Assembly: GCF_000314855.2 (NCBI RefSeq)
Contig: NZ_KB233226.1
Span: 62,001-126,000 of the forward strand
Length of the DNA: 64,000 nt
Source of the DNA: Providencia burhodogranariea DSM 19968
GTDB lineage: Bacteria > Pseudomonadota > Gammaproteobacteria > Enterobacterales > Enterobacteriaceae
Direction of reading: 5' to 3'
The notes under the pieces were generated by a model. The model searched no databases. It was not told the origin of the DNA and saw only the letters and a list, made by a program, of their open reading frames with translations. Shown here in pieces: positions 8,763-17,289 of this stretch. A program made the translations under genes and the position numbers. Within the stretch, counting starts at the first letter, position 1. Every line of letters begins with the position of its first letter.

Positions 8763-8802
8763 CAATGGCGCTCTGGGACCCGACAACCCAGTGCGGTAGC
8801 TA
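8763..8802 (+). promoter_or_regulatory. JUMPstart sequence with ops element
   Basis: The sequence aligns with the enterobacterial JUMPstart consensus. It has a GCTCTGG core (8769-8775), then an ops-like TGCGGTAGCTA (8792-8802) against the consensus GGCGGTAGCGT. It lies about 140 bp before wzx. RNA polymerase pausing at ops recruits RfaH, which prevents premature termination in long polysaccharide operons. Two mismatches in ops make RfaH dependence likely but not certain. Confidence 0.8.
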
Positions 8803-8941
8803 TGGGTATACCTAACTACATAAAGGCCAATTTAGTATAATTATTCAACTATAATTGATATGGAACTATGCTATATAGTGATACCCTATCTTTGTTCTTT
8901 GTAGTGGTTACGATAGGAAGTAATATCAAAAGAAATAAATT

Positions 8942-10465
8942 ATGACAAACCATAAAAACAACAATAGAATTGTAAAAAATACATTATTTTTATATTTTAG
9001 AATGATAATCACTCTATTACTCTCTTTATATACATCAAGAGTAATATTACAAACATTAGGAATCGATGATTTTGGTATTTTCAATGTAGTTGCAGGTATT
9101 GTTACAATGCTATCCTTCATGAGTGGGGCAATGACATCTGCGACACAAAGATTTTTTTCTTACGAATTAGGAAAAAATGATCAAAAACAATTGTCTAATG
9201 TATTTAAAATGAGCATGAATATACATATATTGATAATTGTAGCCTCAATAATAATAGCAGAAACAATAGGAGTATGGTTCTTAAATACGTATATAATTAT
9301 ACCCCAAGATAGAATAATAGCAGCTAATTGGGTATTTCAATTTTCTATAATATCTTTTTGTATTACCGTATTAAGTATTCCATATACTGCAAATATAATT
9401 GCACATGAAAAGATGAGGCTTTTTGCTTATATAGGTATAATTGATGTAGTATTAAAGTTAATTATTGTTTTCCTGCTTAGAGTTACAAATGAAGATAAGC
9501 TTATAACCTATTCCATTTTACTTTCTATTGTGAATTTTTTAGTATTGTTTTTTTATTATTTATACAATAAATATAATTTTAGAAATTCAAATTTCAAATT
9601 ATATTGGGATAAGATTCTTTTTAAAAAATTATTTAGTTATACTGGCTGGAATTTATTCGGAAACCTTGCATCAGTAGGTTATAATCAAGGAATTAATATA
9701 TTACTCAACATTTTTTTTGGCCCTTCTGTGAACGCAGCCAGAGCAATATCATTTCAAGTAAATACAGCAATAAGTGGTTTTGTAGCAAACCTTCAAACCT
9801 CCGTGAGCCCTCAGATAGTGAAGTCTTATGCAATAAATGATATTAATAATATGAAATCACTCGTATTTTCTTGCTCTAAATATTCCTTTTTCCTAATGTA
9901 CTTTTTATCATTACCTATTTTATTAAAAACAGAATATATACTTGAAATATGGCTTGGGGAAATACCTGATTATACTGTTATTTTTTGCCAATTATTAATT
10001 ATAGATACATTGATTATTAGCTTTTCAAGTTCGTTAATGACAGCCTTTCAAGCAACAGGAAAAATCAAAGGTTATCAGATTATTGTTGGTTCACTGTTAA
10101 TATTAAATATACCACTATCATATTTAATATTAACATTAGGTGCCCCCCCCCAATACACTTATACCATTACTATTACTTTATCTCTAATCGCACTTACCTT
10201 GCGATTGAAATTATTAGAATTGTTAATCCCTAAAATCACATCTGGTTTTTATTCTAATGTTATTTTAAAATCAATTATTATCGTGGTTTTATCTTTTATT
10301 CCATCATGGATAATATCAAAATATATAGATAATCATATTTTACATTTTATCATTTTATGTATATCAGTATGGTTAATTGTTATCACTAGCATTTGGCTAA
10401 TCGGCTTTAATGCTAGTGAAAGACAATATATAAAAAATATAATATTACGTAAATTTAATGGGTAA
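8942..10465 (+). CDS. wzx: Wzx-type repeat-unit flippase
   Basis: A 507-residue, very hydrophobic polytopic protein with about 12-14 membrane spans and the layout of the oligosaccharide flippase (MOP exporter) family. It would move undecaprenyl-linked repeat units across the inner membrane. It is the first gene after the JUMPstart leader; the next gene starts 3 bp after its stop. Base composition is strongly AT-rich, typical of transferred O-antigen genes. Codons 401-403 (Ala-Pro-Pro) are encoded by a run of nine C, and one base lost or gained would end the protein after about 13 or 28 altered residues. Sugar specificity cannot be read from sequence. Confidence 0.9.
   Translation: MTNHKNNNRIVKNTLFLYFRMIITLLLSLYTSRVILQTLGIDDFGIFNVVAGIVTMLSFMSGAMTSATQRFFSYELGKNDQKQLSNVFKMSMNIHILIIVASIIIAETIGVWFLNTYIIIPQDRIIAANWVFQFSIISFCITVLSIPYTANIIAHEKMRLFAYIGIIDVVLKLIIVFLLRVTNEDKLITYSILLSIVNFLVLFFYYLYNKYNFRNSNFKLYWDKILFKKLFSYTGWNLFGNLASVGYNQGINILLNIFFGPSVNAARAISFQVNTAISGFVANLQTSVSPQIVKSYAINDINNMKSLVFSCSKYSFFLMYFLSLPILLKTEYILEIWLGEIPDYTVIFCQLLIIDTLIISFSSSLMTAFQATGKIKGYQIIVGSLLILNIPLSYLILTLGAPPQYTYTITITLSLIALTLRLKLLELLIPKITSGFYSNVILKSIIIVVLSFIPSWIISKYIDNHILHFIILCISVWLIVITSIWLIGFNASERQYIKNIILRKFNG
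10143..10151. repeat. Homopolymer C9 tract inside wzx
   Basis: Nine consecutive C in a gene of well under 35% G+C. The reading frame is open at nine; by my reading, eight or ten C lead to stops at about codon 415 or 430 instead of 508. This is the form of a slipped-strand contingency locus. Confidence 0.85.
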
Positions 10466-10468
10466 TTT

Positions 10469-11833
10469 ATGAGCTGCAGTAAAATTATTGATTCTGTCGT
10501 TAAAAAAGATTTGTGTACTGGTTGCGGTCTATGTGCTTCAGCGTGCTCTAGCAAGTCACTTAGAATGAAATTAAATGAATATGGTTTTTATACACCAGTC
10601 AAAATAAAAGAATGCAAAGATGATTGTACATGTATTAATGTATGCCCATTTAACCCGAATCCCGAAAGTGTAGTCAAAACAGAGAATGAAATAGCTGATT
10701 TATTCTTGAAAGAAAATACGCATGAACATCCTAAAATAGGCCACTATATTGGTCTTTACGCTGGTCACTCCATTAAGCATAGACTAACTTCATCGTCTGG
10801 TGGGATAGCAACATATTTACTAACTGAACTATTAAGAAAAGGCATTATCCAACACGTAATTTCTGTAAAAGAATCAGAAAGTGATAATTTGCACTACGAA
10901 TATTCCATAAGTAGCTCTGAAGAACAGTTAAATGCGGCCGCAAAAACAAAATATTATCCCGTGACATTAGAGAATGTTTTAAAAAAAATACAAGAACTTG
11001 AAGGTAATTTTGCTATTGTTGGCGTTGCATGTTTTATCAAAGGAATAAGGCTTGCGCAATATTATGATCCTACTTTAAAACAAAAAATTAAATTTTTAAT
11101 AGGAATTATTTGTGGTGGAATAAAAAGTACATTTTTTGCAGAATACTTGGCAAGTAAAGCAAGCGCATCACCACTTGAATATAAAAAGCCAGATTTTAGA
11201 GTAAAGGATATCAATAGTACTGCACATAATTATGCGTTTTCATGCATAGATAAAACTGGCGAACAAAAAATTATAAAAATGTGGAAAGTCGGTGACATGT
11301 GGGGAACTGGCTTGTTTAAAGCAAATGCATGTGATTTTTGTGATGATGTGACTACTGAACTAGCAGATATCTCTTTAGGTGATGCATGGTTAGAGCCATA
11401 CTCCAATGATGGAAAAGGTACTAATGTTATAGTAACAAGATCTATACTAGCTGAAAATCTTCTTCAAGATGGCGTTCTAAAAAATGAATTGGATATATCA
11501 ATCTTACCACAAGAGCAATTTTTAGCATCCCAGCAAGGAAGCTATAATCATCGGCACGCAGGGCTTTTATATAGAAAGAATAAAGCTTTATCGAAAGGAG
11601 TTAATGTTCCGCCAAAAAGATTTGATAACTCTAATATATCTTTATTGCTTAAGCTAATCCAACAAATGAGAATGATAACAAGAAAAAGAAGTTTAGAAAT
11701 TTGGGCTGAGCAAAAAGATTCATTTGTTTTTGATAAGAAAATGTATAATAACTTATTTATTTTAAGAAAATTGACTAGATTAAATCATATTCAACGCGGA
11801 ATTATTAAACGAATTAAAAAGGTTATTTCATAA
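10469..11833 (+). CDS. FrhB-like iron-sulfur protein of the polysaccharide locus
   Basis: A 454-residue protein. The N-terminus carries two cysteine clusters of the 4Fe-4S type: C16-x2-C19-x2-C22-x3-C26 and C49-x3-C53-x-C55-x3-C59. The rest matches the coenzyme F420 hydrogenase/dehydrogenase beta-subunit family (GGIATYLL, VGVACFIKGIR, CDFCDD, ISLGDAW). Members often lie beside polysaccharide pyruvyltransferases in surface-glycan clusters. A role as a flavin/iron-sulfur oxidoreductase acting on a sugar or donor is inferred from family and context; the substrate is unknown, and F420 itself is not expected in this host. Its stop overlaps the next start by one base (TAATG), so the two are coupled. 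Confidence 0.8.
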   Translation: MSCSKIIDSVVKKDLCTGCGLCASACSSKSLRMKLNEYGFYTPVKIKECKDDCTCINVCPFNPNPESVVKTENEIADLFLKENTHEHPKIGHYIGLYAGHSIKHRLTSSSGGIATYLLTELLRKGIIQHVISVKESESDNLHYEYSISSSEEQLNAAAKTKYYPVTLENVLKKIQELEGNFAIVGVACFIKGIRLAQYYDPTLKQKIKFLIGIICGGIKSTFFAEYLASKASASPLEYKKPDFRVKDINSTAHNYAFSCIDKTGEQKIIKMWKVGDMWGTGLFKANACDFCDDVTTELADISLGDAWLEPYSNDGKGTNVIVTRSILAENLLQDGVLKNELDISILPQEQFLASQQGSYNHRHAGLLYRKNKALSKGVNVPPKRFDNSNISLLLKLIQQMRMITRKRSLEIWAEQKDSFVFDKKMYNNLFILRKLTRLNHIQRGIIKRIKKVIS

Positions 11834-12954
11834 TGAAGATCGGAATTTTAACCCAACCACTGCGCAATAATTATGGCGGTTTATTACAAGCTTATGCGTT
11901 GCAAGCATTTTTAAAAAAACACGGTCACGATGTAATGACCGTGGATTTTCAAAAAGAAAACAAACCTAGATTTTTTGGGTTTAAGGGAATTGCATTAAAT
12001 ATAACTAAGAAATATATTTTTAGAAAAAAAATCAAATCTATTCTTCCCTTAACTGAAAAAGATAAAAATAAAATAAACCAACACTCAGCTCGTTTTATAG
12101 CTCAAAACATTAATAGAACTCAATTAATAACTAGCCTAGAAGAATTTACCTATCTTACTCAATATAATTTTGATGCTTATATCGTAGGAAGTGATCAAGT
12201 TTGGCGTCCACCTTACTCCCCAGGAATGTCTGCCTTTTTTCTTGAATTTTTGAAGGATGATATTAAAACAAAACGTATCGCATATGCTGCTTCTTTCGGT
12301 GTTGACCACTGTGATGAGTTTTCTAAAGATGAACTTATTAGATATACAGCCCTCGCTAAAAAATTTGATCTCATTGGCGTCAGAGAAGATTCTGCTGTCA
12401 ATTTATGTGATAGACATTTTGGCATAAAAGCAGAGCATGTATTAGACCCTACACTTTTACTTGAAAAAGATGATTATATAGAATTAATTAAAAAAGATAA
12501 TCTTCCTCCTTTAGATGGCGATATGATGGTGTACGTCCTGGATCAAACAGAAGAAAAGAAAAGAATCATTAGTGAAGTTAAAAATAAATATAAACTAAAA
12601 CCATATAGTATCATGCCTAATGATATTGATGATGTTTATCCACCAGTGACAAAATGGCTTAAAGGGTTTATGGATGCCAAATTTATAGTGACCGATTCAT
12701 TCCATGGCGTTGTCTTTTCTATTATTTTTAACAAGCCGTTTATTGCAATTGGAAATAATGATAGAGGATTAGCTCGTTTTTTATCTATTTTAAAATTATT
12801 TAACTTAGAAAATCACCTCATAGTTCAATTGCAAGATCTTGAAAAAACACTTAACCTACTACCCATAAATTATACGATAATAAATGATTTATTAAAAATC
12901 AAAAAAGAGCATTCTGTACTATTTATCACAAATGCTCTAGGTGAAAAAAAATAA
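11833..12954 (+). CDS. Polysaccharide pyruvyltransferase family protein
   Basis: A 373-residue protein of the WcaK/CsaB type. The N-terminus has NNYGGLLQAYALQAFL, followed by SDQVWRP, a mid-protein GVREDSAV segment, a DPTLLL motif, and DSFHGVVFSIIFNKPF near the C-terminus. The family moves pyruvate from phosphoenolpyruvate to a sugar as a ketal, making the glycan acidic. It is translationally coupled to the FrhB-like gene upstream, a pairing seen in many surface-glycan loci. The exact acceptor sugar cannot be read. Some members transfer other groups, so the chemical assignment is at family level. Confidence 0.85.
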   Translation: MKIGILTQPLRNNYGGLLQAYALQAFLKKHGHDVMTVDFQKENKPRFFGFKGIALNITKKYIFRKKIKSILPLTEKDKNKINQHSARFIAQNINRTQLITSLEEFTYLTQYNFDAYIVGSDQVWRPPYSPGMSAFFLEFLKDDIKTKRIAYAASFGVDHCDEFSKDELIRYTALAKKFDLIGVREDSAVNLCDRHFGIKAEHVLDPTLLLEKDDYIELIKKDNLPPLDGDMMVYVLDQTEEKKRIISEVKNKYKLKPYSIMPNDIDDVYPPVTKWLKGFMDAKFIVTDSFHGVVFSIIFNKPFIAIGNNDRGLARFLSILKLFNLENHLIVQLQDLEKTLNLLPINYTIINDLLKIKKEHSVLFITNALGEKK

Positions 12955-12955
12955 C

Positions 12956-13951
12956 ATGCCAAAAATATCTGTAATAATGCCGGTATATAATTCAGAAAAA
13001 AACATAGAAAAATCGTTAATAAGTTTAATTACTCAAAAACTAAGCGACCTAGAGTTTATAATTATTGATGATGGCTCAACGGATAATTCTTTATCTATTA
13101 TAAAGGATATATTAGATAAATATTCCAGCCATAATAATACTGTCACCTTAATTACACGTGAAAATAAGGGCGTTGCGGCAACTCGAGCCGAAGGAGTAAA
13201 ATTAGCTCAAGGTGAATATATAATTCATTTTGATAGTGATGACTGGGTAGATGAAAACTGGCTACAATATTTATATAAAAAAGCAATTGAAGATAATGCG
13301 GATATTGTAATATGTGATTATACTGAAGTATATAAAAGAAAAAAAATTCATATTCATCAGCAGCATTTTTTTTCAAAACAAAGAAATATAGAAGCCTTAC
13401 TTACTGGGCAAATCAGTAATATGAACTGGGATAAATTAGTAAGAAAATCTATTCTTACTGAAAATAACATAACATATATTAAGGATTTAAATATGGGGGA
13501 GGATTTTTTAGTCACGTTAATGATGATTTATCACTCTAATAAAATCTCTCATATATCTGAACCACTTTATTATTATAATAAAACAAATCAAGACTCACTC
13601 ACATATAACTACTCAAAGCAATCACTTGACGATATATTGAATGTAACTAAAACAGCAGAAACATTTTTAATAAATAATAACTACTTAAGCAACGTTCAAG
13701 AAAGCTTTGATTATTTCAAACTAAATGTTAGAGCCTTTTTCATTATTCATTCAAATGGAGAATTGGGAAATATTAAAAAAGGATTAAACTTATATCCTGA
13801 AACTAATTATTTAATAAATAGTTATAATGCACCCAAAATATTAAAAATAATGTTTTTAATCAATAAACATGGATTACTTTTTTTACATCAGCCTATAGAT
13901 AAATTATATTTTATTTATAGGAAATTAAGAAATATTAAATTAAGTATGTAG
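12956..13951 (+). CDS. Family 2 glycosyltransferase
   Basis: About 331 residues with a GT-A fold N-terminal domain: ISVIMPVYNSEKNIEKSL, the nucleotide-binding IIIDDGSTDNS, and the metal-binding HFDSDDW. The C-terminal part is less conserved and ends in hydrophobic, basic sequence, suggesting membrane association. It would add one sugar to the undecaprenyl-linked unit at the cytoplasmic face. I chose the ATG at 12956, just past the pyruvyltransferase stop, with AGGTGA upstream; a GTG at 12941 in the same frame would add five residues and overlap the previous gene. Confidence 0.85.
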   Translation: MPKISVIMPVYNSEKNIEKSLISLITQKLSDLEFIIIDDGSTDNSLSIIKDILDKYSSHNNTVTLITRENKGVAATRAEGVKLAQGEYIIHFDSDDWVDENWLQYLYKKAIEDNADIVICDYTEVYKRKKIHIHQQHFFSKQRNIEALLTGQISNMNWDKLVRKSILTENNITYIKDLNMGEDFLVTLMMIYHSNKISHISEPLYYYNKTNQDSLTYNYSKQSLDDILNVTKTAETFLINNNYLSNVQESFDYFKLNVRAFFIIHSNGELGNIKKGLNLYPETNYLINSYNAPKILKIMFLINKHGLLFLHQPIDKLYFIYRKLRNIKLSM

Positions 13952-14174
13952 AAAATTAAAATACAAGCAACAAGGCACTATCTAACTATACCATATCCAT
14001 AATTAGCTATAAACACATAGCTAATAGCGAGAGTAAGTCTTTAGGATAAAATTCAAATAAATTTAACTCTGATAACAACATTATACCCTCTTAAACAATT
14101 ACCTCATCCATAATGGAAAATAATATTTTAAGTAAATTTAATCAATTAATTTATCAATAGGGTCAAGCTTAGCA
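13952..14174. other. Gap inside the glycosyltransferase block
   Basis: A 223-bp noncoding gap in an otherwise tightly packed operon. It holds one small hairpin (TTAGCTAT/ATAGCTAA, 14003-14024) and no readable ORF. It may mark a past gene exchange or deletion. Confidence 0.4.
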
Positions 14175-14948
14175 ATGAAGACATTAATATACGTAATATC
14201 TTTAACATCGGAGCACGAACGTCGCAAAAATATATCTGACCAGTTAAAGAAATTTAATTTAGATTTTTCTTTTTATGATGCAATTGATTTTAGATTCACG
14301 GATGAATCGACAGTAAACTCATACGTTATTAATGATACAGAATATAACAAACCTTCACGACCTTTAACAAAGGGGGAAATTGGATGTACACTAAGTCATC
14401 TAAAACTTATCTCCTCATTAAAACACATTTCATCATCCTCAAATTTTCTAATTTTAGAAGATGATGCTATTATTGATAAAGATTTAGCTAAATTTATATC
14501 CTCAAAAAAATTAAATGAGTTTGATTGGGATTTGATTATTTTAGGATACTCTAAATTAAAAAAAGACGAATTTAAAAAATTCTATTTTAAAGAACCTATT
14601 AACACGATACAACAAATTAATAATATAAAAATAGGTAATGTATGGAAAGATTGGACATGTGGAACAGTCGGATATATTATAAACCATAAAAGTATAAATA
14701 AATTTGATTCTCTAACAGTATCTAGCATGGCTGATGATTGGCATTATATTAAAGAAAAACTAAATTTAAAAATATTTCATTCTAGACCACTATTAATATG
14801 TGAAGATTTCAGTACTTTTGCAAGCAGTATAGAAGGTGAACGCAAAGAATTTTTAAAAAAAGAAAATATCATATTAGAGCCGATAAGATTAATGAGAGGA
14901 TTATATAGAAAGCTATTTTTCATAGCAAAAATCCCAAAGAAGAGATAA
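14175..14948 (+). CDS. Family 25 glycosyltransferase
   Basis: A 257-residue protein of the LPS-type GT25 family. It opens with a YVISL strand followed by HERRKNIS. It has the conserved GEIGCTLSHLKL segment, then LILEDDAI (the acidic motif) and a WTCGTVGYIINHKS segment. Members transfer galactose or related sugars to LPS or capsule units. It lies 4 bp upstream of the polymerase gene, so the two are co-transcribed. A second, intact GT25 gene lies at 59069-59854 outside this locus; the two are related but clearly different. Confidence 0.85.
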   Translation: MKTLIYVISLTSEHERRKNISDQLKKFNLDFSFYDAIDFRFTDESTVNSYVINDTEYNKPSRPLTKGEIGCTLSHLKLISSLKHISSSSNFLILEDDAIIDKDLAKFISSKKLNEFDWDLIILGYSKLKKDEFKKFYFKEPINTIQQINNIKIGNVWKDWTCGTVGYIINHKSINKFDSLTVSSMADDWHYIKEKLNLKIFHSRPLLICEDFSTFASSIEGERKEFLKKENIILEPIRLMRGLYRKLFFIAKIPKKR

Positions 14949-14952
14949 CAAT

Positions 14953-15963
14953 ATGTTCTATTATTTACCAGTATTAATATTATTTATATTTTCAATTCTT
15001 TCCATTTTTGAAAACAAAAAAATAATTTCTTTACTATCTGTATTTACATTTATAATGTTATCTTTATTTTTGTCTTTACGAGTAAACGTTGGATTTGATT
15101 GGTTTAGCTACCTGGATATATTTAATAATAGAGCAGGTTATGAGATAACTGACCCTGGCTATGTTTTTGTTAATTCATTATTTGATAATTATAGTACATT
15201 AGTTTTCACAATAACAATATGTATATCGATATCACTATTACTTACTTGCATTAAATATTCTAATAATATAAGCCTTACATTATTATTACTAATAATTACA
15301 AATGTTTGGTTTTATAATTGGCTTTATTACAGGCAATCCTTGGCTATATTTATTATATTAATACCGTTCCTATTTCAATCTAAAAGAAATATTACGTATA
15401 TAATGGCATGCATAATAGCTTCACTATTTCACTCTTCAGTATTATTAGCCATTCCTTTTATTATATTTAGGAAAATAAAAATCTCTAAAAAGAGCATATA
15501 TATATTATGCATAATTGCTACTTCTTTCGCTTATTTATCTACTTATACGAAAGACCTAATATTATATATTTCTACTTTTGTTGATTTTGGATTTAATCAT
15601 TATCTTAGCGGAGGAAATGTTTTCGGTGAGACAAAGAGCACCCTAGGACTAACTAAAATATGGATATTGATTATTTATATATATTGCGTATTTATTGATA
15701 ACAATAATGACCAAGAATCATATAGCATAAGAAACCTAGCTTTGTTTTTTATTATATTCCAATTACTATCTATTCCTGTTGATATACTTAATAGAATAAG
15801 CATGTATTTTTCAATATTTTACCCCATCTATATTAGCAATGCGTTATATAAAAACCTAAAACAACGTTCATTTTTCTTTGTAATCCTATTTGTTATTCTA
15901 ATTTTTTTTGTATTCTACTTTAATTATATTTCAGTCTCAGATATAGGTGAATATCAGTTATAG
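14953..15963 (+). CDS. wzy: EpsG-type repeat-unit polymerase (Wzy)
   Basis: A 336-residue integral membrane protein with about 9-10 spans and the hallmarks of the EpsG family. These are a charged/aromatic segment after the second span (LRVNVGFDWFSYLDIF), a WLYYRQSLAIFI motif and a central FHSSVLL. In Wzx/Wzy pathways this type of protein joins repeat units in the periplasm. It is the only candidate polymerase in the locus, which supports the symbol. Very low G+C and poor sequence conservation are usual for wzy. Confidence 0.82.
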   Translation: MFYYLPVLILFIFSILSIFENKKIISLLSVFTFIMLSLFLSLRVNVGFDWFSYLDIFNNRAGYEITDPGYVFVNSLFDNYSTLVFTITICISISLLLTCIKYSNNISLTLLLLIITNVWFYNWLYYRQSLAIFIILIPFLFQSKRNITYIMACIIASLFHSSVLLAIPFIIFRKIKISKKSIYILCIIATSFAYLSTYTKDLILYISTFVDFGFNHYLSGGNVFGETKSTLGLTKIWILIIYIYCVFIDNNNDQESYSIRNLALFFIIFQLLSIPVDILNRISMYFSIFYPIYISNALYKNLKQRSFFFVILFVILIFFVFYFNYISVSDIGEYQL

Positions 15964-16053
15964 ATATTTTAGCTTACTAGTAAATTAGTAATCTTATTAG
16001 TAATGAAATATTACACTTTCCTTTAGAAAACTAATCTTGGTAATATTTAAATA

Positions 16054-17148
16054 ATGAAAATTGCATTTGTCATTACAGGTCTTGGAATGGGTGGTGCTGA
16101 AAAGCAAGTTTGTGCGATTGCAGATAAACTGGCAATCAATAATGACGTTATTTTAATCTCTCTTTCAAATGAAAAAATTATTATCAAACCTGAGAATATT
16201 AATATAAAATTATTTTCTTTAGGGATGAAGAAAACCCCCCTTAGTTTCATCTTAGCGCTAAAAGAAACAAGGAAAATATTAGCAGATTATAAACCAGACA
16301 TTGTACATAGCCATATGATTCACGCTAATATATTTTCTCGTATACTTCGATTATTTATCAGAATGCCGGTATTAGTTTGCACAGCCCATAGTAAAAATGA
16401 AGGAGGAAAATTAAGAACATTACTTTATAGAATTACTGATAATTTAGCTACGATATCTACTAATGTTAGTCAAGAGGCTGTAGATTCCTTCATTTCACAG
16501 AAAGCAACAAAACCAGGAAGAATGATTCCATTTTATAACGGAATTGATACCGATAAATTCCACTATGATGCTAATATACGAAAGAACAAGAGACAAGAAA
16601 TAAATATTAGTGAAGAAACAAAAATTATATTAGCAGTTGGTCGACTAACTGAAGCTAAGGATTATCCTAACTTATTACATGCTTTTTCAAAATTAAATAA
16701 ATCTACCCAGCCTAAATTACTTATTATTGGTGATGGAGAAGATAAAAATAAATTACTACAACTTGCAGATAAATTAAATATATCTCAGTACGTTATTTGG
16801 CTAGGAATACGGCATGATGTTCAGGACTGGATGTCTGCCTGTGATTTATTTGTCTTATCATCCGCATGGGAAGGATTTGGATTAGTCGTAGCAGAAGCGA
16901 TGGCGTGTGAGCGTCTAGTCATTGGCACTAACGCAGGAGGTGTAAGTGAAGTAATCAATGAGTATGGGCTCCTTATTCCAACAAATGATTCCGATGCGTT
17001 ATCTTCTGCAATAGTACAATATCTATCTCTTACAACCCATGAAAGAAATATTATTGGTGCCAATGCAAGAAAACATGTAATCGATAAATTCTCTCTAGAT
17101 AAAATTAGTCATGAATGGCTAAAATTATATACTGATTTCTTAAAATAA
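16054..17148 (+). CDS. Family 4 glycosyltransferase
   Basis: A 364-residue GT-B enzyme. The N-terminal domain has GLGMGGAEKQV, and the mid-protein segment VGRLTEAKDYPNLL precedes the donor domain. The C-terminal EX7E motif is in EGFGLVVAEAMA, followed by GTNAGGVSEVI. It is a retaining transferase adding a sugar to the lipid-linked unit; donor and acceptor are unknown. It lies 90 bp after wzy and 141 bp before the next GT4 gene, with the same AT-rich composition as the block. Confidence 0.87.
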   Translation: MKIAFVITGLGMGGAEKQVCAIADKLAINNDVILISLSNEKIIIKPENINIKLFSLGMKKTPLSFILALKETRKILADYKPDIVHSHMIHANIFSRILRLFIRMPVLVCTAHSKNEGGKLRTLLYRITDNLATISTNVSQEAVDSFISQKATKPGRMIPFYNGIDTDKFHYDANIRKNKRQEINISEETKIILAVGRLTEAKDYPNLLHAFSKLNKSTQPKLLIIGDGEDKNKLLQLADKLNISQYVIWLGIRHDVQDWMSACDLFVLSSAWEGFGLVVAEAMACERLVIGTNAGGVSEVINEYGLLIPTNDSDALSSAIVQYLSLTTHERNIIGANARKHVIDKFSLDKISHEWLKLYTDFLK

Positions 17149-17289
17149 TTTATATATATATACTTAGCATATAAAATACTTAAAATAACCTATTGATTTA
17201 GAGAAATATTTGACATTATAAGTAAAAATTAAATTAACAAATAATAATTCAATCTTAAATTGTTATTAATAAGGTTTTATAGAGGTGTT

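Noticed and set aside
16216..16221. C6 run in the first GT4 gene as a phase-variation site
   Set aside because: It is too short to be a persuasive slippage site.
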